Positions 1 to 11,811 of a stretch of 64,000 nt of DNA are shown in pieces. Origin of the DNA: Austropuccinia psidii (Eukaryota > Basidiomycota > Pucciniomycetes > Pucciniales > Sphaerophragmiaceae); contig JALGQZ010000006.1 in the NCBI GenBank assembly GCA_023105745.1, positions 64,772,316 through 64,836,315 on the forward strand, given 5' to 3'. The position numbers and the translations under genes were made by a program. How positions within the stretch are numbered: the stretch's first letter is position 1; each line of letters begins with the position of its first letter. The notes beneath the pieces were generated by a model, which worked only from the letters and a program-made list of their open reading frames with translations, was not told the DNA's origin and ran no database searches.

Positions 1-1518
1 TTTGAATTTTGAATTTGGGCGCGTTGGTGATTTTTAGGTGTTTTTTTTTGTTTTCACTGCATTTTATACGATTTTTATCCAACATTTGTGTGATATTATG
101 CTTTTAATAAGAAAAATCTTTTAATAAATATTTTCAAATCTATATTTGAGAAAATTCATATCAGTAATGGTATTTAATATGATAGAGTATGATAATAGCT
201 GTAAGATTAATTTGAAAATGAACCCTAAATATATTGGCTAGAAATGGTGAGAATAGGAAATATAAATTTATTTTTAGCAAATTATATTTTATGTTTTCAA
301 TAATAACTAGTACACCTACTAGGAAAAGGATGATTTTGAGCCTATTTCTAGGTTTTTATTCTTTATTTATTAATTTTACCTCTGAGATAGGCTTATGAGA
401 TTGTTTTATTATTACTAGTCTACCAGAAGAGTGATTTTTTTAAAAAATTTGTAGGATCTTATTCAATGAGGAGATAATTCCTTCTCTTTCTCTTTTGAGG
501 TCCTCATTCACTAATATCTTTGATATCTTTAAAACCCTAACTTCCCCTTAGGATGTCTTGATATGATGTCTATCCATAGAGGAATTAAGGCTAGTAAGTC
601 ACTTCACTTCAATTTTTTTCTCTATCTGCCTTGAGGAATTAATGAAGGTGAGAAATCTCCTCATTTTCTGAGGAATTTCCTGTGAAAAGTCTTTTTTGCA
701 ACATGCTATTCTAGATTTTTGTTTAAACAGTGTATCTTGAGCTAGAGATAGCTTTGGTGATATTGTGACAATTTGGTCCTTTTAAATTCAAAGTTTATTG
801 GATTTTAAGCTCCAGAGAACTAATTTTGGTACCTTAATTTCTGTGTATTTTATATTTTTGTCAAATCTTTCCTGCATAAATCTCATTTGGATGCTTTCAG
901 GAAATTGTGGGGGTGAAAATACTGTACAGATTGTATTGAATTTTTTGTACTTGAACTTTGATTTTTGAGTCAGGGTATCCCTTATTTCTGGTTAAAGGTT
1001 TTCAACCTGAACTATAACAAGTAGTTTGAAGGTTGTCATTGGGTGAGAGTTGGAATAGAATTACTAAGCTTTGGTTCTTTGTGTAATCTAAGTCTTTAGC
1101 TTAAGTATAGCTGAGATAAGCTTTTTGATTATTTGTGTAGCATTTCTTGTTTACAGTGGCCTGAAGATTATATCCAGAACGTTCCTTCCAAAAGATAAAG
1201 ATTTTTGTGAAACCCTGTATTTCCTTTTGAAAAATAGTCAAATCTACATGTGATTTGTTCAAAAGATATTTTTGAAAAAGGATGCACCATTTAATACTTT
1301 TCTGTAATCATACAAATTTCAAATTGTATAAAAACTTTATTTTGGATCCCATCATTTTAATATAGTTAAGGGAAATTGATCTTTGTAAAAAAAGCAATAA
1401 AATTGAAAACAATTATATAGAATAAATCTCATGAGGAAATATTGACTTGTATTTGATTGTGTAGGGGATCTACAATATGGTAGGGTCTCTATTATGATTG
1501 AGGGCAAATTTCATTTTC
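1..1518. other. AT-rich stretch with no gene seen
   Basis: I see no credible coding region, RNA gene or repeat structure here. The sequence is AT-rich with frequent stops in all frames. It could be the decayed flank of an older element, but I found no matching copy elsewhere in the window. Confidence 0.5.
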
Positions 1519-1523
1519 TCATG
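1519..1523. repeat. Target-site duplication TCATG, left
   Basis: TCATG immediately precedes the solo LTR and recurs exactly at 3457-3461. Five bases is the usual duplication size for Ty3/gypsy integrases. Confidence 0.85.
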
Positions 1524-3456
1524 TGCAAGATTTGTCTATGAAACTCTTGATAGTATTACTATCAATCAAGAGTACTATTACTGTTCTAATTAAATATAAT
1601 GAATGAATTCATTATTAACACAATTCAATAATTGGTTATTTCTTTTACTTGTTATACACTACTAGTTATTATTACAGTAAGCAGTACTTGTCTACAAGAA
1701 TCAATTAAAATAAGTATTAATAATAAAACTTGTTATTAAAATAATATCAAATACTTTTAATGTACAATCATCTTTTGAAAGAATAATTATTAATTTAATT
1801 CTTAAAGAAAACTATTCCTAGAGAGAAACCTTAAGAATTAAGTAAAAAAATACACTAATACTAAAATAATACCTTGAAAAGAATTTGTAAAGTGACTTGA
1901 TGGATTAATTGTGGATTTAAAGGATCAAAATTGTATTATAAAAATAATACAGAAGTATAATAGCTAAAAAATATTGGAAATATTATATTTCTATTATTTC
2001 ACATCTTTCTGATTGATTCAGAAATACTTAAAACACTTGAGAGAAGAATTAACTAATACTTACTTGTTGGTACTAAAGATATGGTTGAATAATAGGATTA
2101 TTTAGAAAAAACAGAAAGAGGATGCCTCTTTTAAGTCAAAAACAGCTCAAAGAGGTGTTCCATGGAGAAAAATGAAAACAAAATTAATGCAAAATTATTA
2201 ATTCTCTTTGGATTATTGGATAAAGCACCTGTTGTCACGTAATATTATCATCATTAGTTAATGAGTCATTTTATGCAACTATCAACCCATTTATGGTTAA
2301 ATAAAGGAATAAAAACTGTCAATATTCTTCTATTTCAAAATAATCATTTATTTATCAAATTTATCAATTTGATTGGAAATTTCATGGAATATTGTATTGT
2401 CTGTGAATTTCTGAAAATTCAGTGTTTCAGATGGAATTATCCAAAATGGACTGTAAGTAAAACATAAAATTTAATTATCAAGTCATAATCTTTTTTGGTC
2501 TCTATATGGATTATCCCCTTCTCAATTGTTCCTGAAATCTTCAGAAAGATTCATTAATAGTTGTATTTCTAATTAAGTTTTGAAGTTTTTATCTTATTTT
2601 GATGTAGAATTGAGAATAACACAGTAATAGCTGGTTTCCATGTGGTAAATGCATGGATACTAGTCCTAAAATGGATTTAATGACTCTTTTAAGGCTTCAC
2701 TATAGAAAATAATTAGTAATTGGAATGGTTACAGGATTCAGAGTTTCTCATTACCTTCTTGTCATGTCAAAATAGAAGCTTATTTGCTATTTTCTTATGA
2801 TTTAATGGGACTTTAAATTGGTAACCAAGCTCCTGAAAGGTTTTAGTATACTAATTGGACCATGATAAGCCATGAATACAAGATTTAGGGATATAAATTA
2901 CTCAGTGGCCTCAGAAGTTTGGTAATCTGGCTCTCTTTGATGTCTTTTGTCCCCCTTAGCTATTTTCACTTAAAAATATAGTAATTCATGCTTAAACACT
3001 GATATCCACTATGGTCATACCAAAACGTTATGTAAGAATAATTTGATATTAAGCTCAAAAAACCATTCATAACACCATTTTTGAGTGTATGTTCAACATG
3101 GGATTTTTCATATAACCATTATTTTGGCATTAACTTGAGAAAAACAATTTTTTTACAATTTCTTTGTGTGGTATTGATTATGTGGTGTTGTAGTCTTTTC
3201 CACATCACCACCCCATAGAGTTAACTTAATATTATGAACTATATGTAGCTACCCTAAGTGAGGTTTTGTGTAGCATCCAAATCTGGCCTTACGTCCATGG
3301 ATTTACATACTCACAAAAAAAGTTATTCATATTTTCTTAAGTAAAAATGATACATTTTGGATATATGAATGACTTATGGCTTATTAATAGCTCACAATTT
3401 ATATTAATATTAATTGTGGTATACTTGGGTATATAAAATATAACTCAAGGCTCACA
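1524..3456 (-). mobile_element. Solo LTR of Ty3/gypsy family 1, minus strand
   Basis: Read on the minus strand this 1,933-bp block matches the LTRs of the gypsy element at 41607-51692. On the plus strand it opens with TGCAAGAT followed by the TATGAAACTCTTGATA-type end, and it closes with CTCAAGGCTCACA, the complement of the family's TGTGAGCCTTGAG start. It is flanked by a perfect 5-bp direct repeat, TCATG. No internal sequence adjoins it, so it is a solo LTR left by recombination between the two LTRs of a former full element. Short ORFs inside it are not genes. Confidence 0.88.
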
Positions 3457-3461
3457 TCATG
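3457..3461. repeat. Target-site duplication TCATG, right
   Basis: This is the right-hand copy of TCATG, directly after the LTR end CTCACA. The identical copy is at 1519-1523. Confidence 0.85.
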
Positions 3462-4963
3462 AATATTGAAGGGTAGGTTCTTGAGTACTCTCAGGGGTAG
3501 TTGCTTTTAAGTGCATATTTATACAGGTATTCATCTTTCAATTTTTCAAAGCTGATAGTGATTTATGAGTCAGGATTTTGTATTTCTCCATACAGTATAA
3601 ATTGGATTAATATGAGCCAAGTGCAAAAGCCATGAAATATTATTTATTATTTTTCCTGGCCCCATTCTGTTGTGACCCTTGATATGTGAGTGAGGGAACC
3701 AACCTCTATAATGCATATGTGATGAAAACCAAAAATATATGGGGAATTGGAAATTGTATTTGTGATTGGGAGAAGGGCTTGTCAATAGAATTTCTCAAAA
3801 AACCCAGAAGAATTGAGTATTTCATTTAAAGACACAAGGGGTCCCTTAGCGCACCCCACATAAGCCAATCAAGTCATAAGAAATTGGACACCTTATCTAT
3901 GGCTCACTTGAAGATTGGCAACATTGTATTTTTTGGGTGAGGCTTTCTTGACTCATTTCTGATGAAATTTTTACACAATTAAAGAGAATAATAATTGGTA
4001 TGTATTATTAGTCCACAATAATTGAAATCATGGGAAAATCCAAAGAATATGGGAAATCCACTAGTTGGAGGTAGGGATTTTTCAAGTGACACACATAAGT
4101 ATCTGTTGATTTTATGGATTTCTCTGATAAAAAATTGCTTAGGAATTTATTTTGAAATTAAGCCTAAATCCTTCACGAAAGTAGATTTTCAATTATCAAT
4201 GACAAATCACTGTATTATCACCCAATTGATCTTGTGCATATGGCTCCAACAACCACTTCAACTACACTCTTTCAGTGACCTCATTCCACAAAGAGATAAA
4301 GAGTAGACAAAATGGTTTAATTTACCACATTTTTTACATAAGAGATCTACCTAATTGACACCTGAGACTTCCCAACTTCAACAGCCTGGGCTCTCTGCTT
4401 CAGCTGGGGATATGTTGTAGTTAAAGATGTATTTTAGTAATAGTATTTAGCTTATAAACTTCAGAAAATAGCTGAAAATCATAACAATAATAGTACTTGT
4501 TATAAACTGAAATAACTGAGGATATAGGAGAAATAGTATAAGCAATTTTCATAAAAAAAGATTGGTAAGTTATTGAGATGTTGTGATTAGTCTTGTAATT
4601 TCAAAAAGTCTAATGATTCAGATTTTGATCAAAAAATGACTGATGACTTTTGTAAAATAAGGAAAATGTTTTTTTCCATAAAGTAATGACACAAATCTAT
4701 TTCTTAAATTACATGATAACAGTGATAAATAAATGTAATTTACTCATAAATTACAGAAAAAAAATATATCAAAAAAACTTCTTGAAAAGGAAAATCAAAA
4801 ATTATAATGTGGTAAAAGAATTTCTGAGCTTATTTTAATAAAGAGTTGAGCCTTTGTAAGATACATGATATTTGTAAAAAGAGGAGTTTTAAGTTACAAA
4901 AAGGGAAAATAACTAATTGATAAGAAAAAGTCAAAAAATAAGTTGCATTGCATTATTCAGTAT
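3462..4963. other. AT-rich stretch between two LTRs, no gene seen
   Basis: There is a slightly less AT-rich part at 3600-4300, but no frame there reads as a recognisable protein, and the short ORFs have no family signature. I see nothing I can name. Confidence 0.45.
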
Positions 4964-6919
4964 TGTGAGGTTTTTCTATGAAACTCTTGATAATAGTAGC
5001 AAATATCAAGTGTACTATAACTGTACTCAGTAGAAAATATAATATAATTAAATACTATTACCAAAAATTAATATAATTGTTGGAAATAATTATACAAAAA
5101 GAAATTAATTATTATCAAATAATTTGATAATAAAAAAATCTTAATAATTATAATAAATCTCAATTATTCTATTATTATTTTAGCCAATGACAGTCATGAT
5201 AATACAAAATATAAAAGCTCTTAATGAGAAGGTTATATGTTTAAAAGAATAATATGAACCACTTATACTTAATAAGAGTATTATTTATAAAAGAAATTAT
5301 CACATAAAATGTGCAGAGATAATTTTTATATAGATATAATATGAAAAATATAATACTAGATAAAAAAGATATGGAAACTCAGAGAAAACTTAGCTATAAC
5401 ATTTACTTAATACAATAAGTCAAAAAAAAACAGATACAGTATTAAATAATGTTTATAGGTTGAAAAATGCAAACAATTAATATGTTAGAGAAACAGAATA
5501 TTATTTTATAAAATTTGGAGGAAATTTGTGGATTTGGGAGATATTTTATGACCACAGTCTTATATAATGAAATCAATTACTGGTGATTGAAACAATAAAA
5601 TATGAATTTTATCATTTAAATTCTTTATTTATACCTTTGTAAATAGTAGAATAACTTAAGAATTCCTTTTACTAATATGAGATTTTATATGGAATACAAT
5701 ATTACCTGTTTAAAATGTCTAATTTATTGAGTGATTATTGTGATGGAAAGAAACAGTTATTTAAAGGCTCTTATTATTCCTTAAGAGCAGCTCTCATTAT
5801 TCATAATGAATATAGAGGGCGTGCTCAGATCAAAAATAACAAGCCATACCTAAAGATGAGGTTCTCAAGCTAAGGTAGCTTAGTTTTCATTTCAATTTAA
5901 AGTTAAAAGTGCTATTATTAACTCCAAGTATCTTTAATCCTTTTTTGGCTTAATTATCTTAAGCTTAAGTATAAATTAAGCTTCTTTATATCACAGTTCA
6001 TCAAATGAGCAACTGAAAAATAAAGCTTCAAGATAAAATATCTTAAACTAGATTTTTCATTAATTTTGAATGAAATCATGATTTCATTTAGGAATAATTA
6101 AAAGAGCTAATTTTAAGGCTAATTACCAGAGAATCCTGTTTAAAAAGATAATTCAAACCAAATATATACACAGAGAGAATTGAATTGCAAGCTGTGTAAA
6201 ATTTTCAAGAAAATCAAACAAGAATTGGATTTTTAATGAATTTTTCAAGTCATTGCCATTTGTCCATGTAAAATAGCATCACACAGCAAAATGTAGCTTT
6301 TGATAGGGTTTCAATACTTATAAATATGAATTTTAAGTTTATTTAAGCTTTGAATGTTCTTAAAACCTTGATTAAAAGTCTGAAAATGGAGATTTACCCT
6401 TTGGCAGTTTGTAATTCCTGTCCAAATGGATATAAACCAGCTCAGAGTTTAATATTAAATAAAAGTCTAAATAAGGCTGAGAATCCTCAAATACAGGGAG
6501 AAAACCTTAATTGACCTCTTGCATATCTCAAACGTTGGGCACCCTTGTTGTATTTGGCTTTTTGCTTTGTCCCACCTTCTTGCATGAATTTTTCCCTTTT
6601 ATTGATTCAAAGCAATACAATGGCTTCAAACTGATTCAAATTGAGCTCATGCATGATTTACAGAATTTATGGAAGATCCTTAGACAGTTCAGTAAATATA
6701 CATCACACCTTAATATTAACCAAATTTCTGTAAGTTTGCATAAAACTTATGCAAATTTGAATTTAAGTTTAAAGTTCATAACTTAAAAATTGTAAAAATG
6801 TATATTTTTATTTTGAGATTCTTAAAACTTCCAATAACACAAGAAGTAGCCTTTTTGTTTATAACACCCTATGGGTCTAACCTAGATTATTTTTGGTGTA
6901 GAATCCAAAAATGACATGA

Positions 6920-6928
6920 TAATTATAG
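6920..6928. repeat. 9-bp target-site duplication, left of the large MULE
   Basis: TAATTATAG precedes the element start GGGAGTG and is repeated exactly at 23772-23780. The duplicated target lies inside the family-1 LTR. One base at each edge is ambiguous because of the G/C run at the terminus. Confidence 0.8.
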
Positions 6929-7060
6929 GGGAGTGTTATATTCCCACCTCAACCTAAAATCTATTCCTATGCCTACACATAAAATTGTGCATTCAGATAC
7001 GCCTTCACACCCTTCATGGATGTAGCTTGCTAAATCCACTCATCCAAGTGATGACTAAAT
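6929..7060 (+). repeat. Left terminal inverted repeat of the large MULE
   Basis: This ~132-bp stretch is the imperfect reverse complement of 23639-23771. Shared blocks include CCTCAACCTAAAAT, ATAAAATTGTG, CCTTCACACC and TCATGGATGTAGC. Similarity stops just past ACTAAAT. Confidence 0.85.
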
Positions 7061-7357
7061 GCAGGCAAGTTTTTTTATTCCAAAAGAACTATAAGTTCAC
7101 AGTTACCCACTTTCAATTTTGATTATCATACAATTGTTGAAGAAAAGGTTTTGATATCTCAGCATATTTCAAAGTACTTGCTACAGTTGTCCTCCATTCA
7201 AAAAATAACCACCATAAGGACAGGAAAATATCATCCAATCAGAGATTTAAATGAGCAAAATGGACACATCTTGCCAAAGTATGCTTCCTTTGTTGTACCT
7301 GTGATTCATAAATATAAAATAAGTGGTTCTAAATTTTTCATTAAATAAAACTTCTTA

Positions 7358-9480
7358 TTAATTGACATACCCTTTCATGTTTATCTCCACTGTATCAGGT
7401 GATATAAAGTGGTATGCCATTACATTTTCCCTTTTCCCAATACAAGTTAGACAATCAATAACTTTATATTCAGCAGCTGGATTGCAATGAAGCTCCTAGA
7501 CATATATTAGATATATGAATTATATTCAAATATCCCCTCATGGTCATATAATCATAATTCATACCATTATAAATACAAAGTCTGCACAAGTTATATTCAG
7601 GACAGCCCCTGCAGCCCCTACTGAAGCCACAAGTACTTCTACATTTTTGTTTTCCTTGAATTTCTGAAGTTCTGCATCCTGTGTACCTTGGCCTATTGTT
7701 CCATCAACATGTGTAAAAATAATCTCATTGTTTGCTAATACACTTCCAATCCTACCAGTTTATTACCAATAATTGTCAATCAAAAGCTTCATAATTATCA
7801 AAGGAGAGGTACAAAGCAGAAGTTTCATAGACAAAATAATGGAAATAATCAAACTTAAAAATAAAGAAATGTTGTAAACTGTGAAAAAATCACTGATTTT
7901 GGAGTTGAATTCTTAATGTTGTGGTGTGATAAAAGAATTTTCGGGAGCCTCTAAATTTTAGTGCTTTGTAGACATGCTTTTAAATCAATATGTGCTTCTA
8001 TGGTACTTTTCCAAAAACTTCCTTCTTCCTGTGTCCCATATGGTGAGAGCATACCTTCACTTTCATATATACTTTCACAAAGAAAGTGATTATTGCAACA
8101 AAGGCAAAGCTTGTTTATATACTTTAGGAACATCTCTGGGCCTTGATAAGATGATGATAAGAAATCTTTGTAAATCTCATTATATGTATCTAGCTTCCAA
8201 TCTGAGAGAGGTTCATGGATATAATAATGATTAATTTCAGGTAGATCATTCAAAATGCTGTCCTTTTTTCTTTGAAGAGAAAGATTCCACAGTAATATCT
8301 GAAGGGGGCTATAATTTTCTTTGTTGAGCTTGTCCAATATGGTTGGTAACCAATTCTCTTGTTTTTCATTTTTAGGTGATGTAATGATGGTGATTAGGCT
8401 CATTAAGTAATTTATACTGTTTTGAATGGGGGTTCCTGTCAGGAAAATGCATCTGGATGTTTGGATTGCCCCAATTGCTTTGAAGAAAGTTGACTCCTGA
8501 ATTCTTATCTGACTAGGTATGTCAGTTTAATTTATATATCTTTCATCAGAATTCCACACTTCATAAATAATAAGCTTAAAAACTCACTGGGCCTAATCTA
8601 AGACAACTTGGTACCATTCACTATGGTAAGTCCAAGAGATTTCTATATTATTAGGCTTACCAGACTAATGTTCAAACAAATGGTAGCTGGATATTAAAAT
8701 ATCAGATTAGGACCACATTTCGAGTCCAATCTCCTTTCTTTTCTTACCATGATAGGTGACAGGCTTTAGTCAGGATATGTTTGTGTGTAGTTTTAATTCA
8801 TCTTACCAATTCTTTATCAAACAGGTTAAGAATATTATGAGTGTGGAATGTTTTTGTTTTTATTAAGAAACTGAATGGATGGTGGAATAACTCTTTTGGA
8901 ATCTTCAAGAATCATACATATGAGTGATATGCACTGAATTGATTTGCCTAGTCCCATGTCATCTGCAAAAAGACAACTCAAGGGAGTATGGCTGAAGGAG
9001 TCTTGGAGGTTGTTTACTTGCTTCTTTGTGATTCTATGTATCAAGTTTATTCTTATAGTTGAGGATGATGGTTTATTTAACCACAGAAAATTTTCCTATT
9101 TTCCATTTGGGGTTTCTCTATCCAGGAGGAATGCTACTCCTTGCTTTTGATGAGGCTTGAGTGATATTTTTAAAAATGGTATTAAGGATTGGATTTGTGG
9201 AAGGTCATTACGACTTAGAATATTTAGGAGCTGTGAGTGCAACTCAGGTGACAAAAATACATTCTGAGAAGAGATAACCAGCTTGGGCTCCATGTGTGAG
9301 ATAAGTGAACACCCAAAATGTTCAGAGCTGTTGTATGTGGCTGGCTGGTGAATTAATATTGAATTATTCCTAATGAGGTCAAATATATCAATTCTTGATG
9401 AGGAAAAAATAAAATTACTATTGTGATGGTGATGTTTATCTTGTTTTATAGGTTCAGCTTGAGAAAGCTTTCAATGAATA
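7358..9480 (-). pseudogene. SNF2/Rad5-like helicase relic
   Basis: On the minus strand the reading frames spell a SNF2-family ATPase. The N-terminal ATP-binding region has KPHQKQGVAFLLDRE (~9150-9105) and Walker A DDMGLGKS (~8965-8940). Motif II reads VVLD-stop-A-Q-stop (stops at 8593-8595 and 8584-8586). Motif III FLTGTPIQNS is at ~8445-8415. A long insert-like region (7951-8403) resembles fungal Rad5/Rad16-type proteins. The C-terminal helicase domain has VLVASVGAAGAVLNITCAD (~7650-7590), then NPAAE and a degenerate IDCLTCIGKRE where DRxxRxGQ is expected (~7480-7430). A plausible 69-bp GT-AG intron lies at 7496-7564. Such proteins are ATP-driven remodellers or repair translocases. Stops and shifts show it is dead. 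The frame is open upstream to about 9475 without a clear start. Confidence 0.78.
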
Positions 9481-10569
9481 CTTTCTGGTTGGGGTTTTTC
9501 TCTAGATTAGTGTGCCACATGACAGCAGGAACACAGGACATAAATAAATTGGGGTCACCCAATAATGGTACCAGTGCAGAGGTGACATACAGAGGAAGGC
9601 TACCACAAGATTCTCTTTGATGTCATGTATACAAGACTTAATTTTGACTTGTATGATATAAGAAAATCGAATAATCCTGCGCAAAAGGTTTCTGAATGGG
9701 ATTAGTGAGGCATACATGGGTTTTCAATATACCAAGGCAATATGGCTTGGAAGAATCCACCTTTTGAAAAAATATTCAGTTTGATCTTGACAGGAATGAA
9801 TGGTAAATGCAATGAACTGGAGAGCAAGAATATATAATAAATTAATTTTTATACTAATCAAGATGGCTTGTGGTTTGAAGTGTCCATTTATATTATAAAG
9901 AATTTCACATGGGGTTCAATAAAATATTGTTTGAGTGACATATGAGGATTCAATTGTTATGTATGATTCATAGCTTGAGTGCATGGCGAATGATGATATT
10001 CTTTAAAAATCAGAATCTCAATAATAATACCATGAGATCAATTCTGCATTTCTTTGCCACACATTTTATCAATTATGGGTATGGATGATTATCTTCAGGT
10101 ATCTTTGATGAAGTGGGTGGTTTATTAACATAACCATAATTTTATATTAAGCTTGAGTAGAAAAAAAGCAGGTCAATTTAGAGAGGAAAGGAACTTTATT
10201 CTTGGATATGTCAATATAATTTAATAAAGCTCTGAATGAGAATAATCTTGCTATTGGAAGTCCGGAATTGGAACAGAATTCATGAAGGACATTTGTAAGG
10301 ATACTTCACAGCGTATATTTCAAAAATGTCACCAAATGAAAATTTGTACTCAAGTTTGCATCAGACATCCCATTTCATGCATAAATTTCCTAGTCTAGGG
10401 TTGAAAAGATATATCAAAAGAAATGGAAAGTAACAAGAAATTTATATGTTGGAAAGATTCATTTTGTTTCTGTTGATGTCTTTTTTATTTCATTTTGAAT
10501 CCTTTCTTGATGCCCATATGTCTTCTCTTCTTGGATTATTGGATCCATACATATAAGGCTTTTGTCTCT
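9481..10569. other. Stretch between SNF2-like and TET-like relics
   Basis: This may hold the eroded 5' part of the SNF2-like gene. On the minus strand a 71-residue open frame covers 9717-9502, but I recognise no domain in it. The rest is AT-rich and broken in all frames. Confidence 0.35.
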
Positions 10570-11811
10570 TTAATATAGCATGGTGTTGATTTGGAAAGAA
10601 CAGTCAAAGTGAGCTATGATGGGAAGTTCATCAAACGTAGGAGGTGGCTGAGTGTTCTGGTGAAAAGTTGTTGAAGTTTTCCAGAGAAGATTAATAATAC
10701 CTTTTTTGCAAGAAAAATCCAAAAGTGTGGAGTATTCAGGAAATAAGAGGCCATAGCCACAGGAGCATATGGGAGATGGAATTTGTTTTAGGGCTGATTT
10801 GTCAAACAATGTGAACAAACCATAAGTCCAAGTATTCATGTCCTTCTCATCTCTATGAACACAATTATTAAAACCATTGGTTGTTACAATTACATTTGAG
10901 AAAGACCGTAATTTTTGGTGGAACATTGAATTCCATTCACCTTCATGCCATTCAGGTAGCTGGGCTTCTTGAATGATGGCATTATCCTCATGAGCAGCAG
11001 ACATAGAAAGAATCTTGATGTGGGAGGAAAAACATTTCAAACCAAGAAAGGGTCATCCATTCTTCATTATCTGCCTCTAATATTTCTGGATTCATTGTAG
11101 TCTTCCTGGAATAAATATCTAGTAAAAGGAGAATAAACTTAACAAAGAAACCTGTGTATAATTTCCTAAAGACTCACCTAAAGATTTACCACCATCACTT
11201 CTGCAGCGAAATCCAACTCCTTTCATATGACCATCAATAAGTTCACTATTGGATTTACTATGAGGATGGTTTTGAGCTAATTTGTAAAGTGATATTATTA
11301 ATTGAGTGAATGAAGTAAAAGTTGGAGAAGGATTATAAAATGGATGCAAGTGATAAATGAAGAGGGGCTTGTGATTTTTTGCATTGAAAGCTATAAAAGT
11401 ATTTGGTGTTTTATTTATAGAAGTTAATGAAAGTTTATTTATTCTATTTGGCTTGGGTTTAGCTGGAACTCCACCAAATTCACCTCTGCTTCTTGATGCA
11501 TGGTCCAAAATTTGTGTGAGTAATTTTTGTGCAATTTGAAATATTGTATGTGAATGATTAGATTTCTTGTTTAAGGATGAGTCATTTTTGGATAAGGGGA
11601 AATCATACACAGCTGGTGAAATAGTCCTTCCCATGGAATGATCCTCAGAATTCAAAAACAACTCATCCTTTCCTTTTGTATTGTGTAAGCTTGAGTTTTG
11701 AAGAGCTATTGGATTCATATAGTCACTAATTGATGAAGGAAAATCATTTACAACTGGGGAAATATTCCTTCCCATGAAATATTTTTCTTCATCATAAGTG
11801 ACTCCATACAT
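10570..11811 (-). pseudogene. TET/JBP-like 2OG-Fe(II) oxygenase relic
   Basis: The C-terminal part (11040-10570) reads as the TET-like 2OG-Fe(II) oxygenase type expanded in rust fungi. It has the iron-binding HxD in NNCVHRDEKD, then YGLFTLFDK, a second histidine in TTFHQNTQPPP and the tail AHFDCSFQIN. The upstream exon (11811 to 11178) ends with DGHMKGVGFR, typical of the N-terminal half. It carries an internal repeat, MGRxISPxVxDFP, twice near residues 13 and 60. A GT-AG intron of 59 bp fits 11119-11177. After it the frame is open again but must shift near 11040 to reach the catalytic part. The arginine I would expect just before GCSFQI appears as histidine (AHFDCSFQI). Enzymes of this group oxidise 5-methylcytosine or thymine in DNA. 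Activity here is doubtful. Confidence 0.68.

Noticed and set aside
2261..2467. 68-codon ORF within the solo LTR
   Set aside because: LTR sequence. The matching positions in the other LTR copies are not open.
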